Origin: Saccopteryx bilineata
Taxonomy: Eukaryota > Chordata > Mammalia > Chiroptera > Emballonuridae
Reading direction: 5' to 3'
Assembly (NCBI RefSeq): GCF_036850765.1
Contig: NC_089495.1
Location: forward strand, 202,245,847 to 202,309,846
DNA length: 64,000 nucleotides
Below the pieces are notes generated by a model. That model saw only the letters and a program-made list of their open reading frames with translations, had not been told where the DNA came from and ran no database searches. The position numbers and the translations under genes were made by a program. Each line of letters opens with the position of its first letter. Within the stretch, counting starts at the first letter, position 1. Positions 10,804 through 22,720 of this stretch are shown piece after piece.

Positions 10804-11762
10804 TTACATCAGGAATCTTTCTGAAGTTGAGGTTTAGTTCTGAGCTTCCCCAAGCCATAGCTCAGCACCCTTTTATTAACCCGCTGTCAGAGCAGCCTGA
10901 AAACAGACTGGCACAGCTCCGAAAGGAGGTAGGCTTCAAGGTCCTACAGAAAAGGAAGAGGTCAGTAGTTGGCAAAGGGTAACAGACTGCTCACATTCAA
11001 ATGGGATAATGGATGTCACTGTGCTTTGTAAACTGTAAACCACTGAAGAGATATTATCATTACTGTAGGAAAAGGGTAAAGAATCACTTCTTTTATATGT
11101 TAATTTATCCCATAAACACTTGTGAATTCCAGCTCAGTATCAGGCAGTCTGTCCACCAGTGATATGAACAAGACCAACTTCCTACTTTTGCTATGAACCA
11201 GCCTGGGAAGGGCAGTAACCTCTGAACCTAGGGTGGGTAGGGACAGAAGACTGACCTGAATTATGTATTTAGTCTCCCCTCATTCGAAATACTCCAAAGG
11301 GAGCATTTAAATAAAGTTTAAAGTAGAGGCAACACCACCTAAACTTAGAGTAGGGGTGTAAATGCTGCAAGAACTAAGAGGTAGGCTGCTGTTATTAAAC
11401 AGAACCTGCCACTTAAGGCAAAAAAGGAAAAACATTTGAGGGCATAAATGTTTTATTTCTCGAGCGTATATATTTGTGTATATATACACACAAAGTATAT
11501 ATATTTGTCTGCAGAGACAATTTTTTTCTCATTTCAGAAAAAAAATTAGCATTCAGCTCCTTATATAAATCCCGCACATGGGGCCTCTCGCTATCTGGTC
11601 CCTCCTACCTCTCTGGCCTGTCCCTTCAGTCTCTGCTGGCTCTCATCTCATTTCTAGCATCTACAACTTGGAGGCCCGAAAGCTCAGGCTTCAGAGCTCC
11701 TCTCCCTCTACCTCCTTTTCCTAGGTCATCTCATCCAGCTTAGGGCTTAAAATAGACCTTCA

Positions 11763-12038
11763 GGCCCTGCCGGTTGGCTCAGTGGTAGAGCATCAGCCTG
11801 TGTGCAGGAGTCCCGGGTTCGATTCCCGGCCAGGGCACACAGGAGAGGCGCCCATCTGCTTCTCCACCCCTCCCCCTCTCCTCCTCTCTGTCTCTCTCTT
11901 CCCCTTCCGCAGCCAAGGCTCCATTGGAGCAAAGTTTGCCCTGGTGCTGGGGATGGCTCCATGGCCTCTGCCTCAGGTGCTAGAATGGCCCTGGTTGCAA
12001 CTTCAGAAAAATACAAAAAAAAAAAAAAGAAAAAAAAA
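11763..12038 (+). repeat. SINE type A with TSD
   Basis: Plus-strand type A with a clean B box (gggttcgattcccgg). It lacks part of the 3' body and ends in an A tract. TSD agaccttca at 11754-11762 and 12039-12047. Confidence 0.92.
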
Positions 12039-12435
12039 AGACCTTCACACCCATGACTCCCAGGTTCCGTCTCCAGCCCGCACTTCCTTCTGGAATGTCA
12101 CACTCCATATCCTAAACTCAAACATCTATTTAACATCTCTGAAAGATGTAGAAACGGTATCAAAAGTGAATTGCTCCTCCAATCTGCCTCATGTCAATAA
12201 ATCGCAGTTCCATCTTTCTGGCTGCTCAAACCAAAAGCTTTACGGTCATTCTTCCTCCATTTTCCCACACCCTATAGCCAGTCCATCAGCAAATCCGGTT
12301 GGCTTTACCAGATCCTGTCACTTTTTGACCCTTACCACCACCATCCTGAGCCAAGCCACTCTATTGCCCACTGCGGTGGCTTTAAGGTATGCCCATAAAT
12401 TCTTTGCTACTCTTCTCTTCAAGAGGTGGAGCTTA

Positions 12436-13027
12436 GCCTGACCAGGCGGTGGCACAGTGGATATAGAACGTCAGACTGGGATGCAGAAGACCTAGGTTCA
12501 AGACCCTGAGGTCGCCAGCTTGAGGGTGGGCTCATCTAGTTTGATCAAAAATTCACCAGCTTAGACCCAAGGTCGCTGGCTCAAGCAAGAGGTTACTCGG
12601 ACTGCTGAAGGCCTATGGTCAAGGCACATATGAGAAAGCAATCAATGAACAACTAAGGTGTTGCAATGCGCAACAAAAAACTAATGATTGATGCTTCTCA
12701 TCTCTCCGTTCCTGTCTGTCTGTCCCTGTCTATCCCTCACTCTGACTTTCTCTCTGTCTCTGTAAAAAAAAAAAAAAAAAGAAAAAAAAAGCCCACCAGC
12801 TTGGACCCAAGGTCACTGGCTCAAGCAAGGGGTTAAAGGGGTTACTCAGTCTGCTGAAGGCCCGCGGTCAAGGCACGTATGAGAAAGCAATCAATGAACA
12901 ACTAAGGTGTCACAATGCGCAATGAAAAACTGAAGACTGATGCTTCTCATCTCTCTCCGTTCCTGTCTGTCTGTCCCTATTAGTCACTCTCTCTGACTCT
13001 CTCTGTTCCTGTAAAAAAAAAAAAAAA
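12436..13027 (+). repeat. SINE type D, partial dimer inside one TSD pair
   Basis: The element starts with a full type D head and runs to an A tract at about 12764-12789. A second copy of the type D body follows (from gcccaccagcttggaccc), without a head, ending in another A tract. Only one TSD pair, aagaggtggagctta (12421-12435 and 13028-13042), encloses both. Confidence 0.88.
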
Positions 13028-13130
13028 AAGAGGTGGAGCTTAATTTTCTCCCCTTAAGAGTGAACTGGAATAAAGCTAAAGAAGCTGAATAAGGTAGAAA
13101 TGACTTCCAGGATAAGGTCATAAAAGGCAC

Positions 13131-13141
13131 TACCCCCCCCA

Positions 13142-13172
<31 letters not shown>
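13131..13172. repeat. (CA)n microsatellite
   Basis: A run of C followed by an interrupted CA repeat. Confidence 0.9.
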
Positions 13173-13508
13173 TCTGCTGTGCCCCAACACACTCAGGCAG
13201 CCATGTGAAAGAGGCTCAGGGTAAGGAACCATCTTGGGAGCAGATCAGCCACCAGCTTGACTGCCATCCCTTGACAGATCCTAAGCCAGAAACATTCAGC
13301 TAAGCTGCTCTGGGATTTCCAACCCAGATTTATACAAGATAATAAATGATTGTTGTTTCAGGCTACTAAATTTTGGGGTCATTTCTTGTACAAATAAAAT
13401 AGATCACTAATACATCTGGATTGCTGCAAAAGCTACCTAGGTGGTAGCAATGCTTCCAACCTTGCTTCTCAACAGTCTTCAAAGTGATCCTTTTAAAACA
13501 GTGACGGA

Positions 13509-13714
13509 GCCTGACCTGTGGTGGCGCAGTGGATAAAGTGTCGACCTGGAAATGCTGAGGTCGCCAATTCGAAACCCTGGGCTTGCCTGATCAAGGCACA
13601 TATGGGAGTTGATGCTTCCAGCTCCTCTCCAGTTCTCTGTCTCTCTCTCCTCTTCTCTCCTCTCTAAAAAATTAATAAATAAAATTTAAAATTCTTATAA
13701 AAAAACAACAACAA
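13509..13714 (+). repeat. SINE type B with TSD
   Basis: Complete plus-strand type B, B box region aattcgaaaccctgggc, A-rich tail. The TSD aaaacagtgacgga lies before 13509 and after 13714. Confidence 0.92.
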
Positions 13715-13729
13715 AAAACAGTGACGGAT

Positions 13730-14190
13730 TATGCCACGCAGAACCCCCCAATGCTACTGAGTAAAAACCATGATCATTTAATGGCCAACAGCATCCTATT
13801 TGATCCCAGCCTCCAACTGTTTTACCTCCCAGTCTTACTCCTCCCACTTTGCTCACCACCCTACAGCCGTGCAGCCCTCCTCGCTGTAATGCTGGGAACA
13901 CACCAAGCCCCACCCTCTCAGGACCTCCTCCTCCAGTTATCTTCAGGATCCCCTCCCTTTCTGCCTCCTCAGTAAGTTGTTCCCTAACCACCCCTCAAGA
14001 AACACCACCAATCTTTACACACCCTTTGCACAAATTTCTGTTTACTTTACCATACCTTGGCTGTCCCAGCCTGATTATTATATGTAATGCACCTATCAGA
14101 ATATAAACTTCCCAAGTGCAAGAACACTGTTGTATTCACTGCTGTATTCCCAGCTCCTAAAACAGCGCCTGAATGAATTTAGGATGTTAG
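13730..14190 (+). repeat. L2 LINE 3' relic
   Basis: The segment matches the pattern of L2 3' ends: a pyrimidine-rich stretch, then caagaacactgttgtattca and cctaaaacagcgcctgaatg. The type B SINE above lies just upstream. Confidence 0.65.
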
Positions 14191-14401
14191 GTAACCGCCA
14201 ATGGTCTTGCAAAATGCTGACAGTACTAAAACCTCCAAAAAGGTAAAAAATAAACAAACCCCCAATCATGTAGTTTGTATAGCACTTTACTGTCTCACAA
14301 CAATTATTTGCAAACTTCATTAAAAAAAAATACCCCTTTGAGATGAGATTATTGTCCTTACTTTACAGACAAGAAAATTGCAGTTCAAAAAAATGGAAGG
14401 G

Positions 14402-14593
14402 GTCCTGGCCGGGTAGCTCAGTTGGTTCCAGTGTCGTCCAGTCTGGGTACACCAAGGCTGTGGGTTCCATACAAGGAACATACAAGAATCAGTGGTAAGG
14501 AACCATTATTATGAATACACAATAAGTGGAACAACATATCAGTGTTTCTCTCTCTCTCTCCCTTCCTTTCTATAAAATCAAGTAAATCTTAAG
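14402..14593 (+). repeat. SINE type C
   Basis: Head tcctggccgggtagctcagt, body with aataagtggaacaacatatc, tail ataaaatcaagtaaatctt. The TSD aatggaaggg is on both sides. Confidence 0.88.
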
Positions 14594-14619
14594 AATGGAA
14601 GGGATATAACTGGTCTAAC

Positions 14620-15010
14620 GTCAAAGATTAAACCTCAATCTACTTCCAAACTCTATGCCCTCTCCATTACTTAAGTTGCCTCCTAAATCATGAAATATGA
14701 AATCACAGATCTGCGGGGGACACTTCCTACAGGGTGTGAAATGAGGAGGTCTGCAGAGCTCTGATGGAAAAGGAGCAAAGAAAGGTAGAGTGGCTGAAGA
14801 AAGAACAGCAAGTTCTAGCCTTGGTTTTGTCACGAACTCTCTCCATATATATTTAGGAACATCACTTCTGCTTTCTAAGCCTTCTCAATAAAATGTGCGT
14901 GGTAGTCCTGACCTCCATAATTCCGGGGCTAATGACCAATTCTACAGAAATTGACCAAACCGAAAGGCACTCTATGAAATTATCACATGCTCCTGGGACA
15001 GACAACCTAG
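14620..15010. other. Unassigned sequence
   Basis: No gene or repeat family was recognised. It lies upstream of the CEP250 coding region and is probably intronic or 5' non-coding. Confidence 0.4.
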
Positions 15011-15195
15011 ACACGGTTTCCCAGCTCCGCTCACTTATTAGCTGTAGGCAAATTGACCTATAAGTACCTCAACTTCTTGCATAAAATGTGAAGCTATAGA
15101 ATCCACCTTATGGAATTGCTAAGATGAAACGGACCTTTCCAGGTCATGCATCAAGTGACTATTCAGTAAATACTGGTCATTATTATCATCAACAT
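15010..15195 (+). repeat. MIR SINE relic
   Basis: The stretch ttattagctgtaggcaaatt, then tacctcaacttcttgcataa and a tail with attcagtaaatactggtcat, follow MIR in order. Confidence 0.65.
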
Positions 15196-15239
15196 GTGCT
15201 AGCCCCTGGGATATAGAGATGAAAACGGCAAAGCATAAA

Positions 15240-15960
15240 GCCCCAACAAGCGCACGGGTGCAAAAGAGGGCAGGAAAGGTAATTCCCGTGCAGGGCGTGC
15301 AAACACCGAGCAGCGAGGCCAGCTGCGCCCGCTGAAAGCCTGGGAAAGGTGTCCGAGGAAGTGCTATTTGAGTCGGGTCGCGAAGAGTGAGAGTTCCAGA
15401 GTGGGGCGGCGGGTGGGCTGGCGCTCCCGGATAAATCACGTGCAAAGCGCCAAGCGCAGAGGGAGCCACAAAATTCTGGGAGCCGGGAGCGAGACGGGCT
15501 GGAGAGCGCAGCGCCTTGGGTCGACAACCCGGGGCTCACCCGCTGCTGGACGGCGGATCAGGAAGATCCCTTCCTGCGCGGCCGGGAGCCCAGCATGGTG
15601 GCAGCAGCAGGACGCGGGGGCAAGGGGCCGGGAGCCCTAGGACAGGTCTCAAACTCTCTGTGGGCCCCGGGGTCCTCCCGGGGAACCGGAGGCCGCCGCC
15701 CCGCCGTGACTCCCGAAGACACCTTAACCCGGCCGGTTTCGGAGCCTCAGACCGTTAATCGGGGCGCCTCCCACCTGCCCTTGAGGCCCATCCTCACCAC
15801 GCTCGGCACCCACGGATCCCCAGCCTGTTTCTCCGCGCGGGAGCGGCCGAAGCCGCGGCTCAGGCCTGACCGGGGGCGGAGACCCACCCGGCTGGGCCCC
15901 AGGCCCGCCCCCCCAAACTCCCGCCCTTTCGGAGGGTCCCGCCCCTCCGACTAGTGCGCC
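15240..15960 (-). promoter_or_regulatory. CpG-rich block, probable CEP250 promoter
   Basis: CpG dinucleotides are dense here and rare on either side, which is the signature of a housekeeping promoter. Its place upstream of the CEP250 start and the known head-to-head arrangement with GDF5 make it the likely CEP250 promoter and first non-coding exon. No TATA box is obvious. The exact start site cannot be read from sequence alone. An upstream non-coding GDF5 exon could start here on the other strand. Confidence 0.7.
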
Positions 15961-15999
15961 TATAGGCAGACGGCGCCGGGTCTCTCGCCATGTTGAGTA

Positions 16000-16630
16000 C
16001 TGGCAGTCGATTTACTGGAATGGCCCAGAAGGAAGAGGGCTATATTAAGAAAAATAAGATTTCTTGGCCAGAGTCAGGACATCTAGGTTTGCTAGATTCA
16101 AGCAAGGGGGGTTTTGATGACAGAAAAAAACTTGCCCTCAATCGTCCCACTTTTGGCTTCGGAATTACACACTGCGCATGTGAGTGGTCACCTGGTCCCA
16201 GGTGCGCCTGCGCACTGCCCCGCCCACAAATTCAAGTACTACAGGGAACTGCGTGAAGAGCAGATCGTGCTCCCGGGTCGCCCAGGTTTAGGGTTTTCTC
16301 ACCCTCAGACGCGCAGCTCCAAGCAGCTTCAGGTAACACAACAGCCACAGCTAGTTAGTGTCGTCTGAACACACAGCACTGTTTTCGTCTACATGTCTTC
16401 GCAATGGTCTTCTCTTTGCCTGAATGTCTTACATCCGGCCGGAGAACTGCATGCAGTTTGTCTAATTTTCTAGGCAAACCTGACTTCCTGGAGGATTCTT
16501 TCTTCCCTTTGTGACCCTGGCGTTATTCCCGTTTTGTGCATAAAATATCAATGCACTGTCTTAAGAGTTGTAAATTCCATTTACCTTCTACTCGGATGTT
16601 CTAAGTGTTTAGTTGGAATTAAAAAAAAAA
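16000..16630. other. Intergenic sequence next to the CpG block
   Basis: No repeat or coding gene was recognised. CpG content falls towards the right. Weakly GC-rich stretches near 16160-16340 may belong to the promoter region. Confidence 0.4.
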
Positions 16631-16649
16631 AGCCCCCCCCTCCGCAAAC

Positions 16650-16750
16650 TGCGGAACTTCTGAAAATGCAGACGCTCAGTTTCTACCCCTAGAGTCAGGG
16701 GTGGAACCCAGGAATCTGTGTTTCAGCAAATACTCTAGTGCGCTGCAGGA
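16650..16750 (+). repeat. MER5A-like hAT-Charlie relic
   Basis: The stretches aatgcagacgctcagtttct and ggggtggaacccaggaatct, then tgtgtttcagcaaatactct, follow MER5A. TSDs are not visible. Confidence 0.6.
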
Positions 16751-17039
16751 ACACATTTTTTGAGACCCCCTCCTCACCCCACCCCACCCCCCCACCCCCC
16801 CGCATAAAAGCACATTTTTAGCACCCAGCATAAGGTTTGGTACAAAACATGTTTTCAGTAAGTGCTAAGGGAGGAAATAGATAGATGACTGGATACTGGA
16901 GAAAAACAGGCAATTCATAGCGGAAGACTACTCTTTCATAAGAATTATAGTGGATCTTTTCTCCTGTAACAACAAAAAAAGTTCCTCATAGTTACTTAGA
17001 AAAAAAGATAAAATAAATGGGGAGTAAAGGGAGGAAGAG

Positions 17040-17359
17040 CCTGACCAGGCGGTAGCACAACGGATAGAGCGTCGGACTGGGATGCAGAGGACCCAGGTTC
17101 CGGCTTATGCACGGGCTCATCTGCTTTAAGCAAGGCTCACCATTTTGAGTGGGGGCTCATCTGGTTTGAGCAAGGCTTGCTAGCTTGAGCCCAAGGTCGC
17201 TGGCTTGAGCAAGGGGTCACTCGGTTGACTGTAGCCGCCCCTCCCTCCCTGGTCAAGGCACATATGAGAAAGCAATCAATGGACAACTAAGGTTCTCTCT
17301 CCCTTCCTGTCTGTCCCTCTCTCTGTGTCACTCTGTCTCTGTCACAAAAAAAGGGGAGG
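17040..17359 (+). repeat. SINE type D with TSD
   Basis: Plus-strand type D, with a partial internal repetition of the caaggct...agcttgag block. TSD gggaggaagag at 17029-17039 and 17360-17370. Confidence 0.9.
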
Positions 17360-17826
17360 GGGAGGAAGAGAGGACACTGATTTTGAAAGGCAAACACTGA
17401 TTCTGAAAGGCAAACAATTTAGAAAGGGAAGAAGAAACATCCCAGATCTGGACAGGTAAAAAGATGCCAAGAATCCATCCCAGGGAAATACTCATGCAAC
17501 AGATACTGTGTAACATTCCCTACAACAATATATGGGATGGAGAGAAATGAGAACCTGAAGTTACACACACCCACCTCTTTTCTGTCTCAGGGCCTTTGCA
17601 CATACTTTGCCCTCTACCTAGACCACTTTTCCCCCCCAGCTCTTGGCTTAGCTAGTGTCTTCCCCAACCCTCAACCCCCTTTTCAGTCTCATCTTAAATG
17701 ATACTTCCTCAGCTAGGTCTTCCCTGATTTGCTATCTAAAGTAATATCCTATCACTTTTTATCATGGTACTAGGTTTCTTTCACAGTACTTTATACTTTT
17801 TGTTTGTTTACCTTTTATTTTTCTCC

Positions 17827-18205
17827 CCATTAATTTTTTTTTTTTTAATTTTTCTGAAGTTGGAAACGGGGAGGCAGTCAGACAGACTCCCGCATGTGCC
17901 GGACCGGGATCCACCCGGCACGCCCACCAGGGGGCAATGCTCTGCCCATCTGGGGCCTAGCTCTGTTGCAACCAGAGGCACTCTAGCGCCTGAGGCAGAG
18001 GCCATGGAGCCATCCTCAGCGCCCGGGCCAACTTTGCTCCAATGGAGCCTTGGCTGCAGGAGGGGAAGAGAGAGACAGAGAGGAAGGAGAGGGGCAAGGG
18101 TAGAGAAGCAGATGGGCGCTTCTCCTGTATGCCCTGGCCGGGAATTGAACCCAGGGCTCCTGCACGCCAGGCCGATGCTCTACCACTGAGCCAACCGGCC
18201 AGGGC
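17827..18205 (-). repeat. SINE type A
   Basis: Minus-strand type A with a poly-T start and the head ccaaccggccagggc at its right end. The next SINE abuts it directly. Confidence 0.9.
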
Positions 18206-18387
18206 TGTTTTGTTTTTTTGAGAGAGAGAGACAGAGAAAAACATCAACTCATTGTTCCACTTAGTTGTGTCATTGACTGCTTCTCATATATGTCCTGACC
18301 GGGTCTCAAGCCAGCGCCCTCAGGATTGAGCTGGTGACCTTGGCACTTTGGGACTACACGCTATACAGTGCGCCACTGGCCAGGGCC
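18206..18387 (-). repeat. SINE type C, old copy
   Basis: Minus-strand short SINE: a GA tail, then ttccacttagttgtgtcatt, ending ccactggccagggc. It is more diverged than its type A neighbour. Confidence 0.75.
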
Positions 18388-18798
18388 TCTCCCCTCTAAA
18401 ATTTAAGCTTCATGAGGCTAGGAGCTGATGTCTGACTTATTCCTAGTGTTTAGCACAGAGCCTGACACATGGTGTTAATAAATAAACATCCAGGGAATGA
18501 ATGAATCAAGTCAGCATCAGTGTTACAAACGTTATTGACATAAAACCCATCAGCAAACTACACAATACGTTTTAAGACCCCGAGGAGTAAAAAGAGGTTT
18601 GAGACTACTAAGACACACCAATGAAGGTTAAAACTAAAGAGTAATCTTTGATCTTTGTAAACAGGGATTCGTTCATTCGTTCTCTATTCATTTATTCATT
18701 CACCCATCAAACATTTATTTTATTTTTTTTTCATTTTTTTTTTCATCAAACACTTATTGAACATCTGTTGTATACTAGTATTGGATTATAATAAAACA

Positions 18799-19003
18799 TT
18801 TTTTTTTAATTTTTAAATTTTTTTTATTTATTCATTTTAGAGAGGAAAGGGAGAGACAGAGAGAGAGAGAGAGAGAGAAGGGGGGAGGAGCTGGAAGCAT
18901 CAATTCCTATATGTGCCTTGACCAAGCAAGCCCAGGGTTTTGAACCGGCGACCTCAGCATTTCCAGGTCGACGCTTTATCCACTGCGCCACCACAGGTCA
19001 GGC
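18799..19003 (-). repeat. SINE type B
   Basis: Minus-strand type B: AT-rich tail, GA run, and the head ending ccacaggtcaggc. Confidence 0.9.
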
Positions 19004-19356
19004 AACACAACATATTTACAGCAACTTAGAAATTGAATTAAAACATAATGAAGTGGCACAATGGGGTATTTTGTCTGGGCCAGAGCAGAAAGTGGAGTGA
19101 GTTAGTTGATGTTTGAAAGTGGGTAAAGTTCCCCTCAAAGTTTCTCTAGGCTCTGAGAATACATCAGCCTTTAAATGTCCTACAAAGTCCCAGAAACATT
19201 TGGGACAAACAGGTGTTCATACACGTCACTTGAATTGCTTGGGGCCCAAGAGTCCTATGGGAAAAGACTTACTCCAGACACAATTAGAGCCTGGCCGTGT
19301 TCAAACCTGTCTGATGAACCAGAGTGAGGAGAAGGCCTCACAGGATTTCGGGTTGA

Positions 19357-19506
19357 GCCTGACCTGTGGTGGCGCAGTGGTTCAAAACCCTGGGCTTGCC
19401 TAGGTACATAACGAGAAGCAACTACTATGAACTGGTGCTTCCTGCTCTCCCCCACCCTTTCTCTCTCTATCTAAAATCAATAAATAAAATATTTAAAAGA
19501 AAAAGA
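19357..19506 (+). repeat. SINE type B with internal deletion
   Basis: The head gcctgacctgtggtggcgca continues gtggttcaaaaccctgggct, so about 40 bp between the A box and B box are missing. The tail aaaatcaataaataaaat is intact. The deletion joins two gtgg/cgg-like sites. Confidence 0.85.
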
Positions 19507-19509
19507 TTT

Positions 19510-20580
19510 TGGATTGAAATGAGGGATAACAGATTGGTTGAAAGAAAGCCAACCCTGGTTCCCTCGGGGTGGAGTGGGCTTCTTCCTTTCTGTGCTAAGT
19601 TCCGTCTCTGGGCACATGCTTTATATCTCCACCAGGGCTGTAGTATGGATCCTGTACCCCAGCCTGGGTCATTGTTTATAGATATTTCCTCTGCCCCATG
19701 TCAAGAAGCTGCCTGAACTGACTGATTTTCTTCTTAAAATTATACGTGTGGAATTTCAAGGTGAGGTGCTAAAATATCACACACATATATTTTCTGATAG
19801 CTTAAAATCTGTTTTAAAGTCGAGAGAAAAGAATAGAGAATTTATGTGGAGATATTTTTGGCTGCAAGTGCCCATGCTTTTTTGGGAAGATTGAGTGATT
19901 ACGGGGAGAGACTTCCACAAGAGGTTTAAGGTGCCAAGTTGGTCCCCACTGCAGTTGGAGAGCACTGTGACGGGATCTACCTCCTGTCTGGGAAATCTAG
20001 CCACGAGAGACAAGCATGCCAACAGCTTTGATGGCAAACCCGGGGGATTGCTGCTATGTTGAGGTTGGCCCGCTCTCCCAGAATTTGTCAGGGAATGTTT
20101 TCTGTAGGCCAGATGTGGACTAAGTGAGAGAAATGGAGCCTGCATTGGCCTACCCTGGGTCCTGTTGAGTAGGGCCTCCTAGTGGGGTAAAAGGACCCCA
20201 GAAGTAAGAAGCAGAGTGACCATTCGTAATAGAGATGTCTTCACTAAGGGAAAACAGCCCCGCACAGCCTCTCAGAGCACCCCATGATGCTTTGATGGTG
20301 CACAGGAACAGTTACAAACATCTTCCAGACCCAGAACGCACAAAGCCAGCTACAAGACTAGTTCAAAGAGGACTTTTCCCACTCCTTTCCCCACATTCCT
20401 CTCCATGTCAACACCCTGAGTGACGGAAGTGAGCTGAGGATGACAGAGGGGAAAAATTAAGGGGAAAACCCCCAGCGATTCCCCTCTTTCTTACTGCAAG
20501 CTGACCATCTGAAGCAGAGCCAGGGCCACCAAAAAGATACAGGCTCTTGTAGTAGATGGTGACCAGCTTGCTGCTGTCCA
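19510..20580. other. Unassigned intergenic sequence
   Basis: No coding gene was recognised, and no repeat is clear over about 1 kb. The longest open frames have no recognised similarity. Confidence 0.45.
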
Positions 20581-20589
20581 TCTGAGTCC

Positions 20590-20700
20590 ATTCATTTATC
20601 ATTAAACAGATACTGATTGAACACCTACTGCGTGCCAAATCCTGAATTAGACACCGGGAGAGATTCAAAGAACATGTGGACCCTGCCTAGAGCCTCAGTT
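20590..20700 (-). repeat. L2/MIR-type relic
   Basis: The stretch ttaaacagatactgattgaa then cacctactgcgtgccaaatc is a common MIR/L2 motif. Confidence 0.5.
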
Positions 20701-20913
20701 CACATGGGAGGCCAGTAAGTAAACAAGTATTTCACACACACACACAGTGTGGTAAATTCTATAAAGAGGGAATGGCTGGCTAGAGGTTGATGGTAAAGGA
20801 TAAATCTGCCGAACAGACAAAGGCAGGAAGGGCATGCCAAGAGTGTGCTAGAGCATGGGATGTTTGGGGAATGCCAGGAATTTCCTCTGGGTACTCTCTC
20901 TCTCTCTCTCTCT

Positions 20914-21083
20914 TTTAAAGATTTTATTTATTCATTCATTTTAGAGAGAGAGAGAGAGAAGGGGGGAGGAGCAGGAAGCATCAACTCCCATATGTGCCTT
21001 GACCAGGCAGGCCCAGGGTTTCAAACTAGCAACCTCAGCATTCCAGGTTGATGCTTGATCCACTGCGCCACCGCAGGTCAGGC
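20914..21083 (-). repeat. SINE type B
   Basis: Minus-strand type B ending ccgcaggtcaggc. It is flanked by CT-rich sequence on both sides (ctctctctc), probably its TSD. Confidence 0.88.
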
Positions 21084-21109
21084 CTCTTTCTCTCTCTATC
21101 TCTCTCTCT

Positions 21110-21337
21110 TTTTTTTTTTTAGCTTTTTTATTTATTTTTCTTTTTTAAAAAATTATTTTTATTTATTATCCATTTCAGAGGAGAGAGAGAAAGAGAGAGA
21201 GAGAAAGAGAGAAAGGGGGGAGGAGCAGGAAGCATCAACTCCCATATGTGCCTTGACCGGGCAAGCCCAGGGTTTTGAACCAGCAACCTCAGTGTTCCAG
21301 GTCGACGCTTGATCCACTGTGCCACCACAGGTCAGAC
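21110..21337 (-). repeat. SINE type B
   Basis: A second minus-strand type B copy just right of the previous one, ending caccacaggtcagac. Its T-rich tail is long (from about 21110). Confidence 0.88.
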
Positions 21338-22178
21338 TATTTTTTTATTTTTCAATTACAGTTGACATATAATAGTATATTAGTTTCAGGTGTACAACCC
21401 AGTGATTAGACATTTATATAACTTACTAAGTGATCACCCCGATAAAACTAGTACTCATCTGACAACATACATAGTTATTACAATATTATTGGCTATAGTC
21501 CCTAGGCTGTACTTTACATCCCCATGACTATTCTGTAACCACCAATTTGTACTTCTTAACCCCTTCACCTTTTTCACCCGTCCCCCAACTCTTCTCTCAT
21601 CTGGCAACTGTCAAAATATTCTCTGTATTTGTGAGACTGTTTCTATTCTGCTTGTTCATTTATTTGTTTTTTAGATTCCACATATAAGTGAAATCATATG
21701 GCGTTTGTCTTGCCCTGTCTCTAGGTTCATCTGTGTTGTTGCAGATTGCAAGATTTCATTCCTTTTTTTTTTTTATGGCTGTGACATACTCTGTTGTATA
21801 AATGTACCACTTCTTCTTTATAGATGGTCGCTCAGGTTGCTGCCATATCTTGGCTACTGTAAATAATACTACAATGAACATATGGATGCATATATCTTTT
21901 TAATTTAGTGTTTTGAGTTTCTTCAGATAAATATCCAGAAATGGAATTTCTGGGTCCTTCTTTGTCTCTTGTTATAACCTTTGTTTAAAGTCTATTTTGT
22001 TTGGGCTAAGTATTGCTAACCCAGATTTTTTGTTTGTTTCTATTTTTAGGAAATATCTTTTTCCATCCCTTTACTCTCAGTCTGTGTGTGTCTTTCAATC
22101 TGAAGTGAGACTCTTGTAAACAACATGCAACATATGTAAGGGTCTTTTTTTTATACATTCAGCCACCCTGTGTCTTTT

Positions 22179-22538
22179 TTTTTTTTAAGATTATTTATTA
22201 ATGTTTACCTAATTAGATTTTTCTTTCTTTTTTTTTTTTTAACAGAGACAGAGACAGAGTCAGAGAGAGGGATAGATAGAGATAAATGGAGAAAGATGAG
22301 AAGCATCAATCATCAGTTTTTCGTTGCGACACTTTAGTTGCTCAGTGATTGCTTTCTCATATGTGCCTTGACCGTGGGCCTTCAGCAGACCGAGTAACCC
22401 CTTGCTCGAGCCAGCGACCTTGGGTCCAAGCTGGTGAGCTTTGCTCAAGCCAGATGAGCCCGCGCTCTATCCACTGCGCCACCTGGGTTCTCCGCATCCC
22501 AGTCCGACGCTCTATCCACTGCGCCACCGCCTGGTCAG
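22179..22538 (-). repeat. SINE type D with TSD
   Basis: Minus-strand type D with the tail at left, enclosed by TSD gccaccctgtgtctttt (22162-22178 and 22539-22555). It has a short internal duplication of the tctatccactgcgccacc block at 22465-22530. Confidence 0.92.
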
Positions 22539-22627
22539 GCCACCCTGTGTCTTTTGATTGGAGTATTTAATCCACTTGTATTTAAAGTAATTGTTGATAG
22601 ATATATATTTATTATTTTATTCATATT

Positions 22628-22720
22628 TCTTCTTCTAATTCTTCTTCTTCTTTCTTCTTCTTCTTCTTCTTCTTCTTCTTCTTCTTCTTCTTCTTCTTCT
22701 TCTTCTTCTTCTTCTTCTTC
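22628..22720. repeat. (TTC)n / (GAA)n microsatellite
   Basis: About 90 bp of nearly pure TTC repeat inside the L1 relic. GAA/TTC tracts can form triplex DNA. Confidence 0.95.

Larger units (their letters stand above)
17570..18510 (+). repeat. L2 LINE 3' relic interrupted by two SINEs
   Basis: The left part (17570-17826, cagggcctttgcacatactt and following) and the right part (18388-18510, tttagcacagagcctgacac) form one L2 3' end. SINEs at 17827-18205 and 18206-18387 separate them. Confidence 0.7.

Noticed and set aside
11763..11840. tRNA-like sequences with A and B boxes (also at about 26724, 48259, 61551)
   Set aside because: They are heads of SINEs, followed by SINE bodies and A tails with TSDs. 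They lack a proper acceptor stem, so they are not tRNA genes.
15368..15954. Overlapping plus-strand ORFs of 80-119 codons in the CpG block
   Set aside because: CpG-rich DNA is depleted of stop codons. The peptides are low-complexity R/G/P-rich and overlap in several frames.
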